Below are positions 42,884-51,686 of a stretch of DNA of 64,000 nucleotides, piece by piece. Position numbers and translations under genes: made by a program. How positions within the stretch are numbered: the stretch's first letter is position 1; every line of letters begins with the position of its first letter. The notes beneath the pieces were generated by a model, which was given only the letters and a program-made list of their open reading frames with translations, was not told where the DNA came from and ran no database searches. The DNA lies in the NCBI RefSeq assembly GCF_000970345.1, contig NZ_LAQU01000002.1, positions 248,001 to 312,000 of the forward strand, in the 5' to 3' direction. The stretch is from Robbsia andropogonis. Its GTDB lineage: Bacteria; Pseudomonadota; Gammaproteobacteria; Burkholderiales; Burkholderiaceae.

Positions 42884-44506
42884 TTACCTCCGTAAAAAAT
42901 CAGGCGATACCATCAGTAACGCGAGTGCCTCGGAGGCGCTCTCGGCACGTGCAATTTCGTTGGCGGTTGCCGGTGAAAGACTGCCTGCAAGCCACACGGG
43001 CCCGACGGTACGCGCGTCGACGCGGTCGCCGACCCGGGACGCCAGTCGCTGCGCGAACTCCACGCGCCGAACCAGGGCATCGGGCGCGGCCCAACTCGCG
43101 GCGATGTCGTCATAGCCCGCCGGTGATCCTGGTTGCCATATCGGCTGGCCGAGCTGACGCAACAGCGGCGCGGTCTTGTTCGCTTCGGCAGTTTGCCAAC
43201 CCAGGCCCCGCGTTGCCGACACCGTCCACTCCCACGGCGTCTTGAACTTCGCATTGACGGGGTGCCACGCTTCCTTCGCATCGATCAATGCCCGGTAAAC
43301 GGTGGGCAGATGGCCATCGCTCTTTTGGAACGCTTCGGCGAGACGCGCCACCAGCGCCGGCGGCGGGTCGTCAGCCACGAAATGCACAGCCAGTTTGCGA
43401 GCGATATGTTGCGCGGTAGCCGGCGATGTCGCGAAATCGTGCAGCATCGTCAGCCCCTGCTGCACGCCGCGCGGTCCGGGCAAATCGGAATAGGTCCGCC
43501 CCATTACCGTTCGCTCCCCTGGCTCGTGCGCCTGCGGCCGAAAGACGAATACCCCTGGCGGCAACGGCGTGGGAGCCTGCGCCGCCTGGAGCCCCGTCAC
43601 GCTCCATCCGGTCAGCGCCTTTGCGAACTCCGTGACATCCTGCTGCGTATAACCACTGCGAACGCCTAGCGTATGCAGCTCCATCGTTTCCCGTGCGAGA
43701 TTCTCGTTCAAGCCAGGGCGACGGGAGGCATTACGCGCCTCGGCACGCTCCGCCGCCACGCTGTCCGGACCGATCGATTGCGCCTGATCGAGGAAATACT
43801 GCATCGCCGGATGCTGTTCCACCGCCACAACCATGTCCTCGAACTGTCCGAGTACATGCGGCCGAATCGCTTCCGCCTCGAAGGCGCCGGCCATCAGCGT
43901 AACCGGCTGCTTGTCAATAGAGACGGCGAAATGGTTCGACCAGAAATACACCAGCCGCTCGACAAACGGCGTCGGCGTCGTCAGCGCCCCGGTGAGGCGT
44001 GCGTCCACGGCGGACCGATAGGTATCGCGGATCGCTTCGTTGTATAACCTGCGCTGCGCGGCAAGCGGAGTCTCGTTCGGGTCTGCCTTGCCAGCCTGCG
44101 CATCCGGCGTGACCGGCGCATTCCGATTCGCTTGGCCGCGCTGTCGCATCGATGGCGTCGGTGTTGATGCAACCGACGGTGGCGTCCTCCCGCCTGCCTG
44201 CGCGACGTCAGACGGATTGCCGCCCTGCTCGCGGGCAAGCCGCCGCAGCGTTGCTTGCCCCTCGCCCAGACGCGCGGCCAATGTCTGGGTGCCGGGCTGT
44301 TGCTGCCAGACAGCTGGAATCGTCTGCGCGACGGGTACGTCAAGCTGCGCATGCAGCCAGGCGGCCGGATCGGCCGGGGCCGCCTCGTCAGGCCGCGCAC
44401 CCAGGCCAAAACGATTCAGTGCGATGGCAGCCGGCGTTGCGCGGACCGCCGTGGGCGGTTGCCACGCACGCATGGCGGATGGAGAATGCCTTTCTTGCTG
44501 TGTCAT
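42884..44506 (-). CDS. DUF1800 protein
   Basis: A 540-residue member of DUF1800, recognised by ALNRFGLGARPDE near the N terminus, the middle region LVYFWSNHFAVSIDKQPVTLMAGAFEAEAIRPHVLGQFEDMVVAVEQHPAMQYFLDQAQS, and NENLARETMELHTLGVRSGYTQQDVTEFAKALTGWS with RQLGQPIWQPGSPAGYDD. It partners the DUF1501 protein; the pair is thought to be periplasmic. No clear signal peptide is seen at its N terminus, which may mean piggyback Tat export with its partner. GAGGTAAG upstream sets the ATG at 44506. It is the fourth gene of the sigma-factor operon. Confidence 0.88.
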   Translation of the reverse strand: MTQQERHSPSAMRAWQPPTAVRATPAAIALNRFGLGARPDEAAPADPAAWLHAQLDVPVAQTIPAVWQQQPGTQTLAARLGEGQATLRRLAREQGGNPSDVAQAGGRTPPSVASTPTPSMRQRGQANRNAPVTPDAQAGKADPNETPLAAQRRLYNEAIRDTYRSAVDARLTGALTTPTPFVERLVYFWSNHFAVSIDKQPVTLMAGAFEAEAIRPHVLGQFEDMVVAVEQHPAMQYFLDQAQSIGPDSVAAERAEARNASRRPGLNENLARETMELHTLGVRSGYTQQDVTEFAKALTGWSVTGLQAAQAPTPLPPGVFVFRPQAHEPGERTVMGRTYSDLPGPRGVQQGLTMLHDFATSPATAQHIARKLAVHFVADDPPPALVARLAEAFQKSDGHLPTVYRALIDAKEAWHPVNAKFKTPWEWTVSATRGLGWQTAEANKTAPLLRQLGQPIWQPGSPAGYDDIAASWAAPDALVRRVEFAQRLASRVGDRVDARTVGPVWLAGSLSPATANEIARAESASEALALLMVSPDFLRR

Positions 44507-44509
44507 GGC

Positions 44510-45076
44510 TTACCTCGTGCTCGCACCGGACTCCGGCGCGACCGGCCGCAATGGTCCATGCCGCTGCATGGCATCAACCATCTGCAGCCGTTCGGGTGGC
44601 GTCAACGTCGCGGCGAACGTTGCAACCGTCGTTTCGATGCGGGCGCGTAGCGCGATGTCCGCATTACGCGTACGCGCCAGTGCATCGCGCAGGGCATCCT
44701 GATCGAGATTGGGCGCGGACAGCAGTCCCGCTATCTGCAGACGGCCGTCACGTGCTGCCAATGCCAACGCACGGGTCTCCGGATCGCGACGCGTCGCTTT
44801 CAATGCCGCCGCGAATGCCGCCTGGCGCGCGGCGGGCAACTGATCTGCCGCATAGCGCAGGCCCCGCTGCTGCAACGCATCCAGCCGCGTCTGCTGCGCA
44901 TGCCAGCGATACAACCCGCCGCCAGCCGCACCCAGCAAGAACACATTCAACACGATCGACGCCACGAGCCAGCGGCGTGACGCGGTGACAGCGCCTTTGA
45001 TGACGGTCGATGAAGGCGCCCGTCCGGCCCTCCCGCGGACGCTGTCGGACGCCTCGGCGCCGTTCCACTCTTTCAT
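44510..45076 (-). CDS. Periplasmic metal-resistance family protein (CnrX/ZraP-like)
   Basis: A 188-residue protein: a cytoplasmic N-terminus of about 35 residues, one membrane segment (WLVASIVLNVFLLGAAGGGLY) and a helical periplasmic domain. AFAAALKATRRDPETRALALAARDGRLQIAGLLSAPNLDQDALRDALARTRNADIALRARIETTVATFAATLTPPERLQMV matches the Metal_resist (heavy-metal resistance, Spy/CpxP/CnrX) family. Next to a sigma factor and a membrane anti-sigma candidate it may be the signal-sensing arm, as CnrX is in CnrYXH. Metal binding is not proven: few histidines are present. Confidence 0.72.
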   Translation of the reverse strand: MKEWNGAEASDSVRGRAGRAPSSTVIKGAVTASRRWLVASIVLNVFLLGAAGGGLYRWHAQQTRLDALQQRGLRYAADQLPAARQAAFAAALKATRRDPETRALALAARDGRLQIAGLLSAPNLDQDALRDALARTRNADIALRARIETTVATFAATLTPPERLQMVDAMQRHGPLRPVAPESGASTR

Positions 45077-45609
45077 TGCTCACTCCAGTCGGTCACGGAG
45101 CCTCCGAAAACCGTCCCGCGATACAGCGGTTCGGCGGCGTTTTGCATCCCGAGCCCATCGGGGGTCGTCAACGTCGCGGCATTGGCGGGAAACCAGATCG
45201 ACGTCAGCATCGCGCCACTCGCCACCCCGGCAACCCCGACGAAAGCGACCAGACCGGCCATCACCGCAACGCGGGCGCGGCGCCATCCCTCGGCCAGCGT
45301 CCAATGCCGCAATGGCCCGGACGCGAACGTCGCCAGCACGTCTTGTACTTCCTGGGCGGTAATCGCAGGTACGGTGTCACGCGCCAGGAGCGCATCCAAC
45401 GCCGACGCCGATGCCAATGCGCTGCGTGCGCCATCGGCATCCGATCCGGTTCCGTCCAGCAGGCGCTGTGCGGCACCCCGTTCGGCGGCCGGCCAGCGCG
45501 ACGCGCAGCCGCCGTAAGCATCGGTCAGCGCCTCGAACCGCGCCAGCGACATGGGCGCGAGGGGAAAGCGGTCATCTTCCATGCCGGACCGCGCGTTCGA
45601 ATTCGTCAT
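45073..45609 (-). CDS. Membrane protein, candidate anti-sigma factor
   Basis: A 178-residue protein with a soluble N-terminal part of about 115 residues (LTDAYGGCASRWPAAERGAAQRLLDG, an anti-sigma-like helical region), one membrane segment near residues 115-138 (VAVMAGLVAFVGVAGVASGAMLTSIWF) and a short periplasmic tail. It starts inside the sigma factor gene (38-base overlap) with GGGAGG upstream, and ends overlapping the metal-resistance gene. Position and topology suggest it holds the ECF sigma factor at the membrane. Confidence 0.65.
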   Translation of the reverse strand: MTNSNARSGMEDDRFPLAPMSLARFEALTDAYGGCASRWPAAERGAAQRLLDGTGSDADGARSALASASALDALLARDTVPAITAQEVQDVLATFASGPLRHWTLAEGWRRARVAVMAGLVAFVGVAGVASGAMLTSIWFPANAATLTTPDGLGMQNAAEPLYRGTVFGGSVTDWSEQ

Positions 45610-46312
45610 GATCTTGTTGCCTCCCGATGTCTGAGCCCGATTGCTCCGGTCCCGTTCTCTTCGACTTCACAGACACCCCCGGCGCTTTCGGTTCGTCCAG
45701 CGTAGCCCGCAGTGTTCGGCGTGCACGAGCCAGCAGACTTTCCAGCGCTTCAACCGAAATACCCATGATCCGCGCCGCTTCCACATTGCCGCACTCCTGG
45801 TAATACTGCAGCACCAAGGCCTCGCGTTGCCGCGTCGGCAAGGCTTGTATCGCGGTACGAATGCGGGCCCGCTCGGCCTTCGCCGCGAGGACGTCCTCCG
45901 GGCGCGGTGCCGGATCGTCAGCATCGCGCCCTTGCAGCATCCCGTCGTCAGCGGCAAACCCATCTCGATGATCATCGAAACCGGGCTGTGCGCCGTAGAC
46001 GGCCGGAGCCGGGTGATCGCTTCGGCGCAGGCGTCGCAGTCGGTCGTAACAGAGATTCAGCATGACACGATGCAGCCAGGTATCGAAGCGCGCAACGCCG
46101 GGCTGCCACTTGCCCGCCTCACGCCAGACACGCAGGAAAACCTCCTGCGCAACATCGTTCGCTTCATCGCGGTCGCCAAGCAGCCGGGTCGCGAGCGATA
46201 ACAGCCGAGGCAGCTTCTTGGCGACGAGTTCACGAGCAGCGGGAGCCTCACGGCGTCCCACGCGTTGGATCAAGTCCCAATCCGGGTCGGCATCCGGTTC
46301 CGGGGCTGTCAT
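45572..46312 (-). CDS. ECF sigma-70 family RNA polymerase sigma factor
   Basis: A 246-residue sigma factor. Region 2 reads ARELVAKKLPRLLSLATRLLGDRDEANDVAQEVFLRVWREAGKWQPGVARFDTWLHRVMLNLCYDRLRR; region 4 reads RTAIQALPTRQREALVLQYYQECGNVEAARIMGISVEALESLLARARRTLR. An acidic linker of about 50 residues lies between. A basic C-terminal tail overlaps the next gene. The start MTAPEPDAD is preferred; an ATG 17 codons upstream adds an arginine-rich tail. It is the first gene of an operon with an anti-sigma candidate, a CnrX-like protein, DUF1800 and DUF1501. Confidence 0.88.
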   Translation of the reverse strand: MTAPEPDADPDWDLIQRVGRREAPAARELVAKKLPRLLSLATRLLGDRDEANDVAQEVFLRVWREAGKWQPGVARFDTWLHRVMLNLCYDRLRRLRRSDHPAPAVYGAQPGFDDHRDGFAADDGMLQGRDADDPAPRPEDVLAAKAERARIRTAIQALPTRQREALVLQYYQECGNVEAARIMGISVEALESLLARARRTLRATLDEPKAPGVSVKSKRTGPEQSGSDIGRQQDHDEFERAVRHGR

Positions 46313-46484
46313 GCGCGGCCTTCTCCCCCTGGTGCGCACGCGAGCGTACGCCGGCGTGTCCACATGCGTCGTTTATCTTCACATCACCGCGATGGCGGCG
46401 ATACGCGCTTATCTTATTAAACGCCGGGGCAACGCCAATCCGTCGCGCTTTCTATTAATATTTTTTCGCGACGTTGTCGGCAAA

Positions 46485-46508
46485 GGGCGGCCGTGCTCTC
46501 AGCCGCCC
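46485..46508 (-). terminator. Probable terminator after the chemotaxis receptor
   Basis: GGGCGGC and GCCGCCC form a 7-base-pair GC stem with a 10-base loop. On the minus strand it is followed by TTT only, so termination may be partial. It lies 18 bases past the chemotaxis receptor stop. Confidence 0.5.
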
Positions 46509-46526
46509 TGGGGTCATTGAACGCCG

Positions 46527-48077
46527 TCAGATGCGGAAGCGGTTGGCGCTGGACTGCAAGACCCGCGACTGGTCTGCCAGCGACAAGGCTGCCGCCGCGG
46601 TTTGTTCGACCAACGCAGCATTCTGTTGCGTCGACTCGTCCATTTGATTGACCGCCTGGTTGACCTGCTGAATGCCATCGGTCTGCTCGCGCGACGCCAG
46701 GCTGACGCTGTCGATGATGTGATGCACACGCGAAATGGAGGCGACGATCTCGGCCATCGTCTTGCCGGCCGTCTGCACCAGACCGGCGCCCGCTTCCACG
46801 CGGCCGTTGGCCGCATCGATCAGCGACTTGATTTCCTTCGCCGCATTCGCGGAACGTTGTGCCAATGTGCGTACCTCACTGGCAACCACGGCAAAACCCC
46901 GCCCCTGCTCGCCGGCCCGCGCCGCCTCGACCGCCGCATTCAGCGCCAGGATATTCGTCTGGAACGCAATCGACTCGATGACACTCGTGATCGATGCCAT
47001 CTGTTGGGACTGTGCGCTGATCGCCGTCATCGTCTCGACGACCTGATCCATCACGCCCCCGCCATTGCGAGCGATGGCGCTGGCTTGTTGCGCCACGTCG
47101 CTGGCCTCGGTCGCATTCGCATGGTTTTGCTTTACCGTTGCGGTCAGTTCTTCCATGCTTGCGGCCGTCTGCTCCAACGCGGCTGCCTGGGACTCGGTAC
47201 GCCGTGACAGATCGGCGTTGCCTGAAGCAATTTGCTGCGTCGCCGTTGCCATTGCCTCACTGCTGGAGAGCATCGCTTGCAGCGTCTGTCGCAATCCGTC
47301 ACGCATCTCGGCCAGACCGCGCATCATCTCGCCCATCTCATCACCGCGACGCGTGTCGATCGGCGTGCTCAGATCGCCACCGGCAATCCGGCGGCACGCT
47401 TGCAGGGCTTGCCCCAGCGGCACGCTGATCGCGCGCTGCACCCCGATGCCACACGCGATGGCGATTACCACGGCCACCGCCAGTAACCCGATCGAACCCA
47501 GGCTCACCCAATGCAACAGATACTGGAAGGCGTTGTAGTCCTGCTCCCCTTGCTGAAGCAGGACATCATTCAGTTTGGTCAACGACTTGGTCAATGCCAG
47601 CGCCAGGTTCGGCGTGGTGTTCATCGTGATATTCTGCGCGCTTGCGGTATCGCCTGAGGCGATGCCATCCAAGGACGGCTCGATGCCCTCCGAGAGCAGC
47701 TTCAGAAAGTCGGCATTGACGGCGTCGGCAAGCCGCTGTTCCTCCTCCGATTTCGGCAAGGCCTGATAGCGGGCGTAGGCATTCTTTGACGTCGTCAGGT
47801 AGGCGCGTGCTTTTGTCACGAGTGCGCGGTTTTCATCCGAGCCCGATGCAAGGGGCCGTAACAACCCCCGATCGATCGTGACGCGCGTAATCGCCAAATT
47901 ATATTTGAAGTCACCCAGCGCAATCGCGGCCGCCGTCTGCACGGAGTACGTCTGCTTCAATGCCGTGCTACCTGACCGTGTGGCGAACTGGCCTGTGCCG
48001 GCCACGGCGAACAGTAGCACCAACAGGCAGCCAAAAGCCGCGAAAACACGGGACTTGATCGAGAGTTGCTGCAACAT
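46527..48077 (-). CDS. Methyl-accepting chemotaxis protein
   Basis: A 516-residue transmembrane receptor of the Tar/Tsr type. Membrane segments at about residues 10-30 and 190-212 enclose a four-helix ligand-binding domain (TarH/4HB-type); a HAMP domain follows (RAISVPLGQALQACRRIAGGDLSTPI), and the signalling hairpin contains EQGRGFAVVASEVRTLAQRSANAAKEIKSLI. Glutamine/glutamate-rich methylation helices flank it. It senses an unknown periplasmic ligand and signals to CheA/CheW, which must be encoded elsewhere. It stands alone. Confidence 0.93.
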   Translation of the reverse strand: MLQQLSIKSRVFAAFGCLLVLLFAVAGTGQFATRSGSTALKQTYSVQTAAAIALGDFKYNLAITRVTIDRGLLRPLASGSDENRALVTKARAYLTTSKNAYARYQALPKSEEEQRLADAVNADFLKLLSEGIEPSLDGIASGDTASAQNITMNTTPNLALALTKSLTKLNDVLLQQGEQDYNAFQYLLHWVSLGSIGLLAVAVVIAIACGIGVQRAISVPLGQALQACRRIAGGDLSTPIDTRRGDEMGEMMRGLAEMRDGLRQTLQAMLSSSEAMATATQQIASGNADLSRRTESQAAALEQTAASMEELTATVKQNHANATEASDVAQQASAIARNGGGVMDQVVETMTAISAQSQQMASITSVIESIAFQTNILALNAAVEAARAGEQGRGFAVVASEVRTLAQRSANAAKEIKSLIDAANGRVEAGAGLVQTAGKTMAEIVASISRVHHIIDSVSLASREQTDGIQQVNQAVNQMDESTQQNAALVEQTAAAALSLADQSRVLQSSANRFRI

Positions 48078-48232
48078 ACGTGTTTACCCATAGGCGAGCC
48101 GACGCGCCCTATGCGCATCCGGTACGCACGTAAACGGCTGAATGAATAAAGACTTCAGTAAATTTACAATTCACGTTGGCTGATCAACGTATAAGAACAA
48201 TTTGCCGGACAAATGATGCATAACGGTCTTTT

Positions 48233-49117
48233 TTACCTGATACCGGCGCGTAAAAAAGCTTGTATGAATTGCCGCTGGAAAATCAAGAAGCCAAGGGTCA
48301 GCGGCGCGATCGTCAATAGCGTCCCGGCGCTGATAACCGAGATGTCAACGCCATTCTCAGGCGCGCCGAACAGGGACAAGCCGACGGTAACCGGGCGCGT
48401 TGCCGCCGAATTGGTCACGACCAAGGGCCAGAGGAAACTGTTCCAGTGTGATGATACGGATACCAATGCATAGGCGAGATAAGTCGGTCTGACGGCTGGC
48501 ACATAGACACGCCACATCACGCCGAACCAGGAACACCCTTCTATACGCGCGGCCTCATCGAGTTCGCGCGGCACCTGTCGAAACGCCTGCCGAAGCAGAA
48601 AGATGCCGAAAGCGCTTGCCATATAGGGCAAGCTTGTTCCCAGGTAGGAATCAAACAAGCCCAGCCGGGACACCATCCGATAATTCTCCAGGATCAAGAC
48701 CTCGGGCAAGACAAAAAGCTGAACCAGCACCAGACCAAACAGAATGTCTTTGAAAGGCAGATCCAATCGTGCGAAAGCAAAGCCCGCAAACGTGCAGATC
48801 ACCAATTGCCCGCAGAGAATCGTCGTGCTTAAAACGACGGTATTGAAAAAAAAGCGCGGCCACGGCGCCGCATGCCACGCCGTAATGACATTGGACCACG
48901 TCAACGGAGCACGCCAATCAAACGTGAGGGTTGCTTGCGCGGTATGAAATGCAGCCCACATGGCGAACAACAACGGTGCGATCCACACCACCGCGAGCAC
49001 CCATGCACCTAAGGTGTCAAGAAACGTGGCAAACGCCATCCGCCAGGGGCGCGGCGGCGCGGGGTGGTTGTCCTGCGCGTCTGCGCGATAGGTTTGATCC
49101 GATTGCGTAATGCCCAT
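48233..49117 (-). CDS. ABC importer permease, MalG/UgpE type
   Basis: A 294-residue permease with six predicted membrane segments and the EAA loop PRELDEAARIEGCSWFGVMWRVYVP, typical of the second permease of carbohydrate-uptake (CUT1) systems. GGAGAGG just upstream supports the ATG at 49117 (MGITQSDQ); an ATG at 49222 overlapping the upstream permease gene (ATGA) would add 35 disordered residues and cannot be excluded. It works with the permease at 49219-50073, the binding protein at 50271-51578 and the ATPase at 51687-52928. Confidence 0.86.
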   Translation of the reverse strand: MGITQSDQTYRADAQDNHPAPPRPWRMAFATFLDTLGAWVLAVVWIAPLLFAMWAAFHTAQATLTFDWRAPLTWSNVITAWHAAPWPRFFFNTVVLSTTILCGQLVICTFAGFAFARLDLPFKDILFGLVLVQLFVLPEVLILENYRMVSRLGLFDSYLGTSLPYMASAFGIFLLRQAFRQVPRELDEAARIEGCSWFGVMWRVYVPAVRPTYLAYALVSVSSHWNSFLWPLVVTNSAATRPVTVGLSLFGAPENGVDISVISAGTLLTIAPLTLGFLIFQRQFIQAFLRAGIR

Positions 49118-49218
49118 TACCTCTCCAAGCGACGCGGCATGTGCGGTTGCAGCGCGGGTCGGATTGATCGACACCGGGGGCAATGGATTGGATGTCGGAT
49201 GCGCGCCGTCAATCGATA

Positions 49219-50073
49219 TCATTGATAGTGCGTCCGGCGTTCGGCGACGATGAATTGCACGATACCTACCACGGCCAATGCCCCAAGTACCAGCACTGTA
49301 ATCGCGGCGGCCGTCGACTCATCGAAATAAGCAAACGCGTTTTCCCATATCCAATAAAGCAGGAGCTTCGATGCGTTGTCCGGCCCGCCTTTGGTCAAGA
49401 TGAACAAATGGTCAATCAAACTGATGGACTGAATGGTCGCATTGACCATGACGAACAGCGTGGTGGGCATCAATAGCGGCAAGGCGACCCGGCACGTGTA
49501 ATACCACCGCCCCGCGCCCTCTATCACGGCAGCTTCCTTCAACTCCGGCGGAATACTCTGCAATGCGGCGAGGTAAAACAACATGAAAAAACCCGCTTCC
49601 TTCCACACGGTGACAGCCGTTACCGCCCACAGTGCCGTGCCGGGTTCTCCCAACCAATTAATCGACGGCGCGCCGAACCATGCGCCGATGCGATCGAACA
49701 ACCCGAGGTCAGGCGTATAAAAGTAGAGCCACAAATTGGCCGCGGCGATCATGGGCAACAAAGTCGGGGTGAAATAGGCCAACCGCACGAATGCCCGCCC
49801 CGGCAACGCGGCGTTGGCCCAGAGCGCCATGCCCAATGCGATACCGGTGGAAGCCGGAATGGTGACCGCGGCATAGATCACGTTATTTCGCAGTACCTGA
49901 TGAAACGTCGGGTCATCGAATAACGTGCGATAGTTTCCAAGTCCGACGAAGTGCGCCGGCCTGGCAGGTATGCCGACACGAAAGACACTGTCCCAGACCG
50001 TGGAAAGCGTTGGATAAAACGCAAACAACGTCAGGAGGATCAAGGCAGGCGATACAAAATAAGTCCGACCCAT
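49219..50073 (-). CDS. ABC importer permease, MalF/UgpA type
   Basis: A 284-residue permease with six membrane segments. The EAA motif is seen as PPELKEAAVIEGAGRWYYTCRVALP. The N terminus starts directly in the first membrane segment (YFVSPALILLTLFAFYPTL), normal for UgpA-type subunits. It lies 197 bases downstream of the binding-protein gene; that gap holds no gene. Substrate is probably a sugar or glycerol-3-phosphate-like compound. Confidence 0.87.
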   Translation of the reverse strand: MGRTYFVSPALILLTLFAFYPTLSTVWDSVFRVGIPARPAHFVGLGNYRTLFDDPTFHQVLRNNVIYAAVTIPASTGIALGMALWANAALPGRAFVRLAYFTPTLLPMIAAANLWLYFYTPDLGLFDRIGAWFGAPSINWLGEPGTALWAVTAVTVWKEAGFFMLFYLAALQSIPPELKEAAVIEGAGRWYYTCRVALPLLMPTTLFVMVNATIQSISLIDHLFILTKGGPDNASKLLLYWIWENAFAYFDESTAAAITVLVLGALAVVGIVQFIVAERRTHYQ

Positions 50074-50270
50074 CTTGATTCACGCCATGCGCGCATGCGC
50101 ATGACGGAGGAAGCGGCAGCGTGAACGGACATCACCCGGTTTCTCGAAATATACGTGGCGTGTGGGACGGACGCGCAAGGCGGAGCAACGGTGCGATGCG
50201 GCACCAGTGCGACGACTTACCCTCCTTGACCCGCAAGAGGATGTGGCGGATGCGACTGGCGTGCCGCACG

Positions 50271-51578
50271 TCAGCGATAGCGCGCAAGAATACGGTCCGC
50301 GGTCGCCTGCGCCTTGTCTAGGGCCTGTTGCGGCGTGGTGGTGCCGGTGATCGCCGATTGCAGCGCATTGTTCAACGCTTCGCGAACACGGGCCGAGTCG
50401 TGGGTCGACAACTCTGGAACCGCCACTTTCAATTGATCGCGGGCGACCATCGCCTGCGGAAACGTGGCGCCGTATTCACGCAACGCTTGCGTCTGGTAGG
50501 CCGGCTCTGCGGTACCGACGTAGCCGGTCGCAATCGACCACCGCGCGGCTTGTTCGGGCGCCGTCATCCAGCGGATAAATGTCAGGGCCGCCTTCTGCTG
50601 ATCCGCGTTTGCCCCCTTGAACAAATAGAAATTGCCACCGCCCGTCGGCGAGCCGGCACGCTTGTTCGCAGGCAACATCGCCACGCCGAAGTCAAACGTT
50701 GCATCATGTTTCACAGCCGTCAAATTACCGGTGGTGTGCCACATCATCGCCGTCTTGCCCTGCACAAAAGCCTGACGCAACGTGCTCCAATCGATGATTC
50801 CCTGCGGGCTGACCTTGGCGTCCTTGGCCAGCGACACCCAATACGCAAGGGCCTGCACCGCAGCGGGGCTATTGAACTTGACGTGCGTACCGTCTTCGCT
50901 CATCAGCGTCACACCGTTTTCGATGGCCAATGCCTGGAACATCCAATAGGGAAAACCGCCCGACGGGATCATCAGGCCGTAATGGTCTGCATTGGTCAGT
51001 TTTTTCGCATCGACCAGCATCTCGTCCCATGTCTTTGGCGGTTTGTCGGGATCGAGGCCCGCCGCCTTGAACATCGCTTTGTTGTAGTACATGACGATGG
51101 TCGAGCGTTGGAAGGGTACGCCCCAGACATGATTCGCGACGTTGCTATTTGCCAGTAATGCCGGATAAAACGTCTTGAGCCAGGCACCGTCGTCGCCCGC
51201 GGCCTGATCGAACGGCACAATCAGATCGTGGTCGATCAGGTCCCATGTGTCCAGCGCACCCAGGACGGCGAGTTGTCCGGATGACCCATCGCGGCTATGT
51301 GATGCGGAAACCGCACGCACCCGTGTCTGATCATAGTCACCGGCGTAGATGGCCTGAACCGCAATATCGGGATGTTGCTGCTGGAATCTGGCAATCAGCC
51401 CGTCCATGATCTTGGTTAACGGCCCCCCTACAGAGATGGGGTAATACATCGTCAACTTGGTTTCCGCATGCGCGGCTGCCCCCCATCCCATCGCCGCGAT
51501 GCCCCACGCCAATGATAGAGCGGCGCGTCGGATGCGGCGACCGGTGGTTTCACGGCGCCTTGCGTGATGCGCTTTCAT
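50271..51578 (-). CDS. ABC importer solute-binding protein (family 1)
   Basis: A 435-residue periplasmic binding protein. The signal peptide core SLAWGIAAMGWGAAAHA ends at about residue 34; the mature protein starts ETKLTMYYPISVGGPLTKIMDGLIARFQQQHPDIAVQ, and the hinge regions GVPFQRSTIVMYYNKAMFKAAGLDPDKPPKTWDEML and GKTAMMWHTTGNL fit family-1 carbohydrate/UgpB-type proteins. The start at 51578 is preferred; upstream ATGs would place about 35 residues before the signal. The ligand cannot be named. Confidence 0.86.
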   Translation of the reverse strand: MKAHHARRRETTGRRIRRAALSLAWGIAAMGWGAAAHAETKLTMYYPISVGGPLTKIMDGLIARFQQQHPDIAVQAIYAGDYDQTRVRAVSASHSRDGSSGQLAVLGALDTWDLIDHDLIVPFDQAAGDDGAWLKTFYPALLANSNVANHVWGVPFQRSTIVMYYNKAMFKAAGLDPDKPPKTWDEMLVDAKKLTNADHYGLMIPSGGFPYWMFQALAIENGVTLMSEDGTHVKFNSPAAVQALAYWVSLAKDAKVSPQGIIDWSTLRQAFVQGKTAMMWHTTGNLTAVKHDATFDFGVAMLPANKRAGSPTGGGNFYLFKGANADQQKAALTFIRWMTAPEQAARWSIATGYVGTAEPAYQTQALREYGATFPQAMVARDQLKVAVPELSTHDSARVREALNNALQSAITGTTTPQQALDKAQATADRILARYR

Positions 51579-51686
51579 CGAAGTGACTTCCATCGGCGAA
51601 CGCGGGTTAGCCGTCACGCCCTCGCCGTCACGGGACGCATGGCGTAGGACAGGCGGCAGAGCGGCCAGCAAGCGTGTGATCATGTT

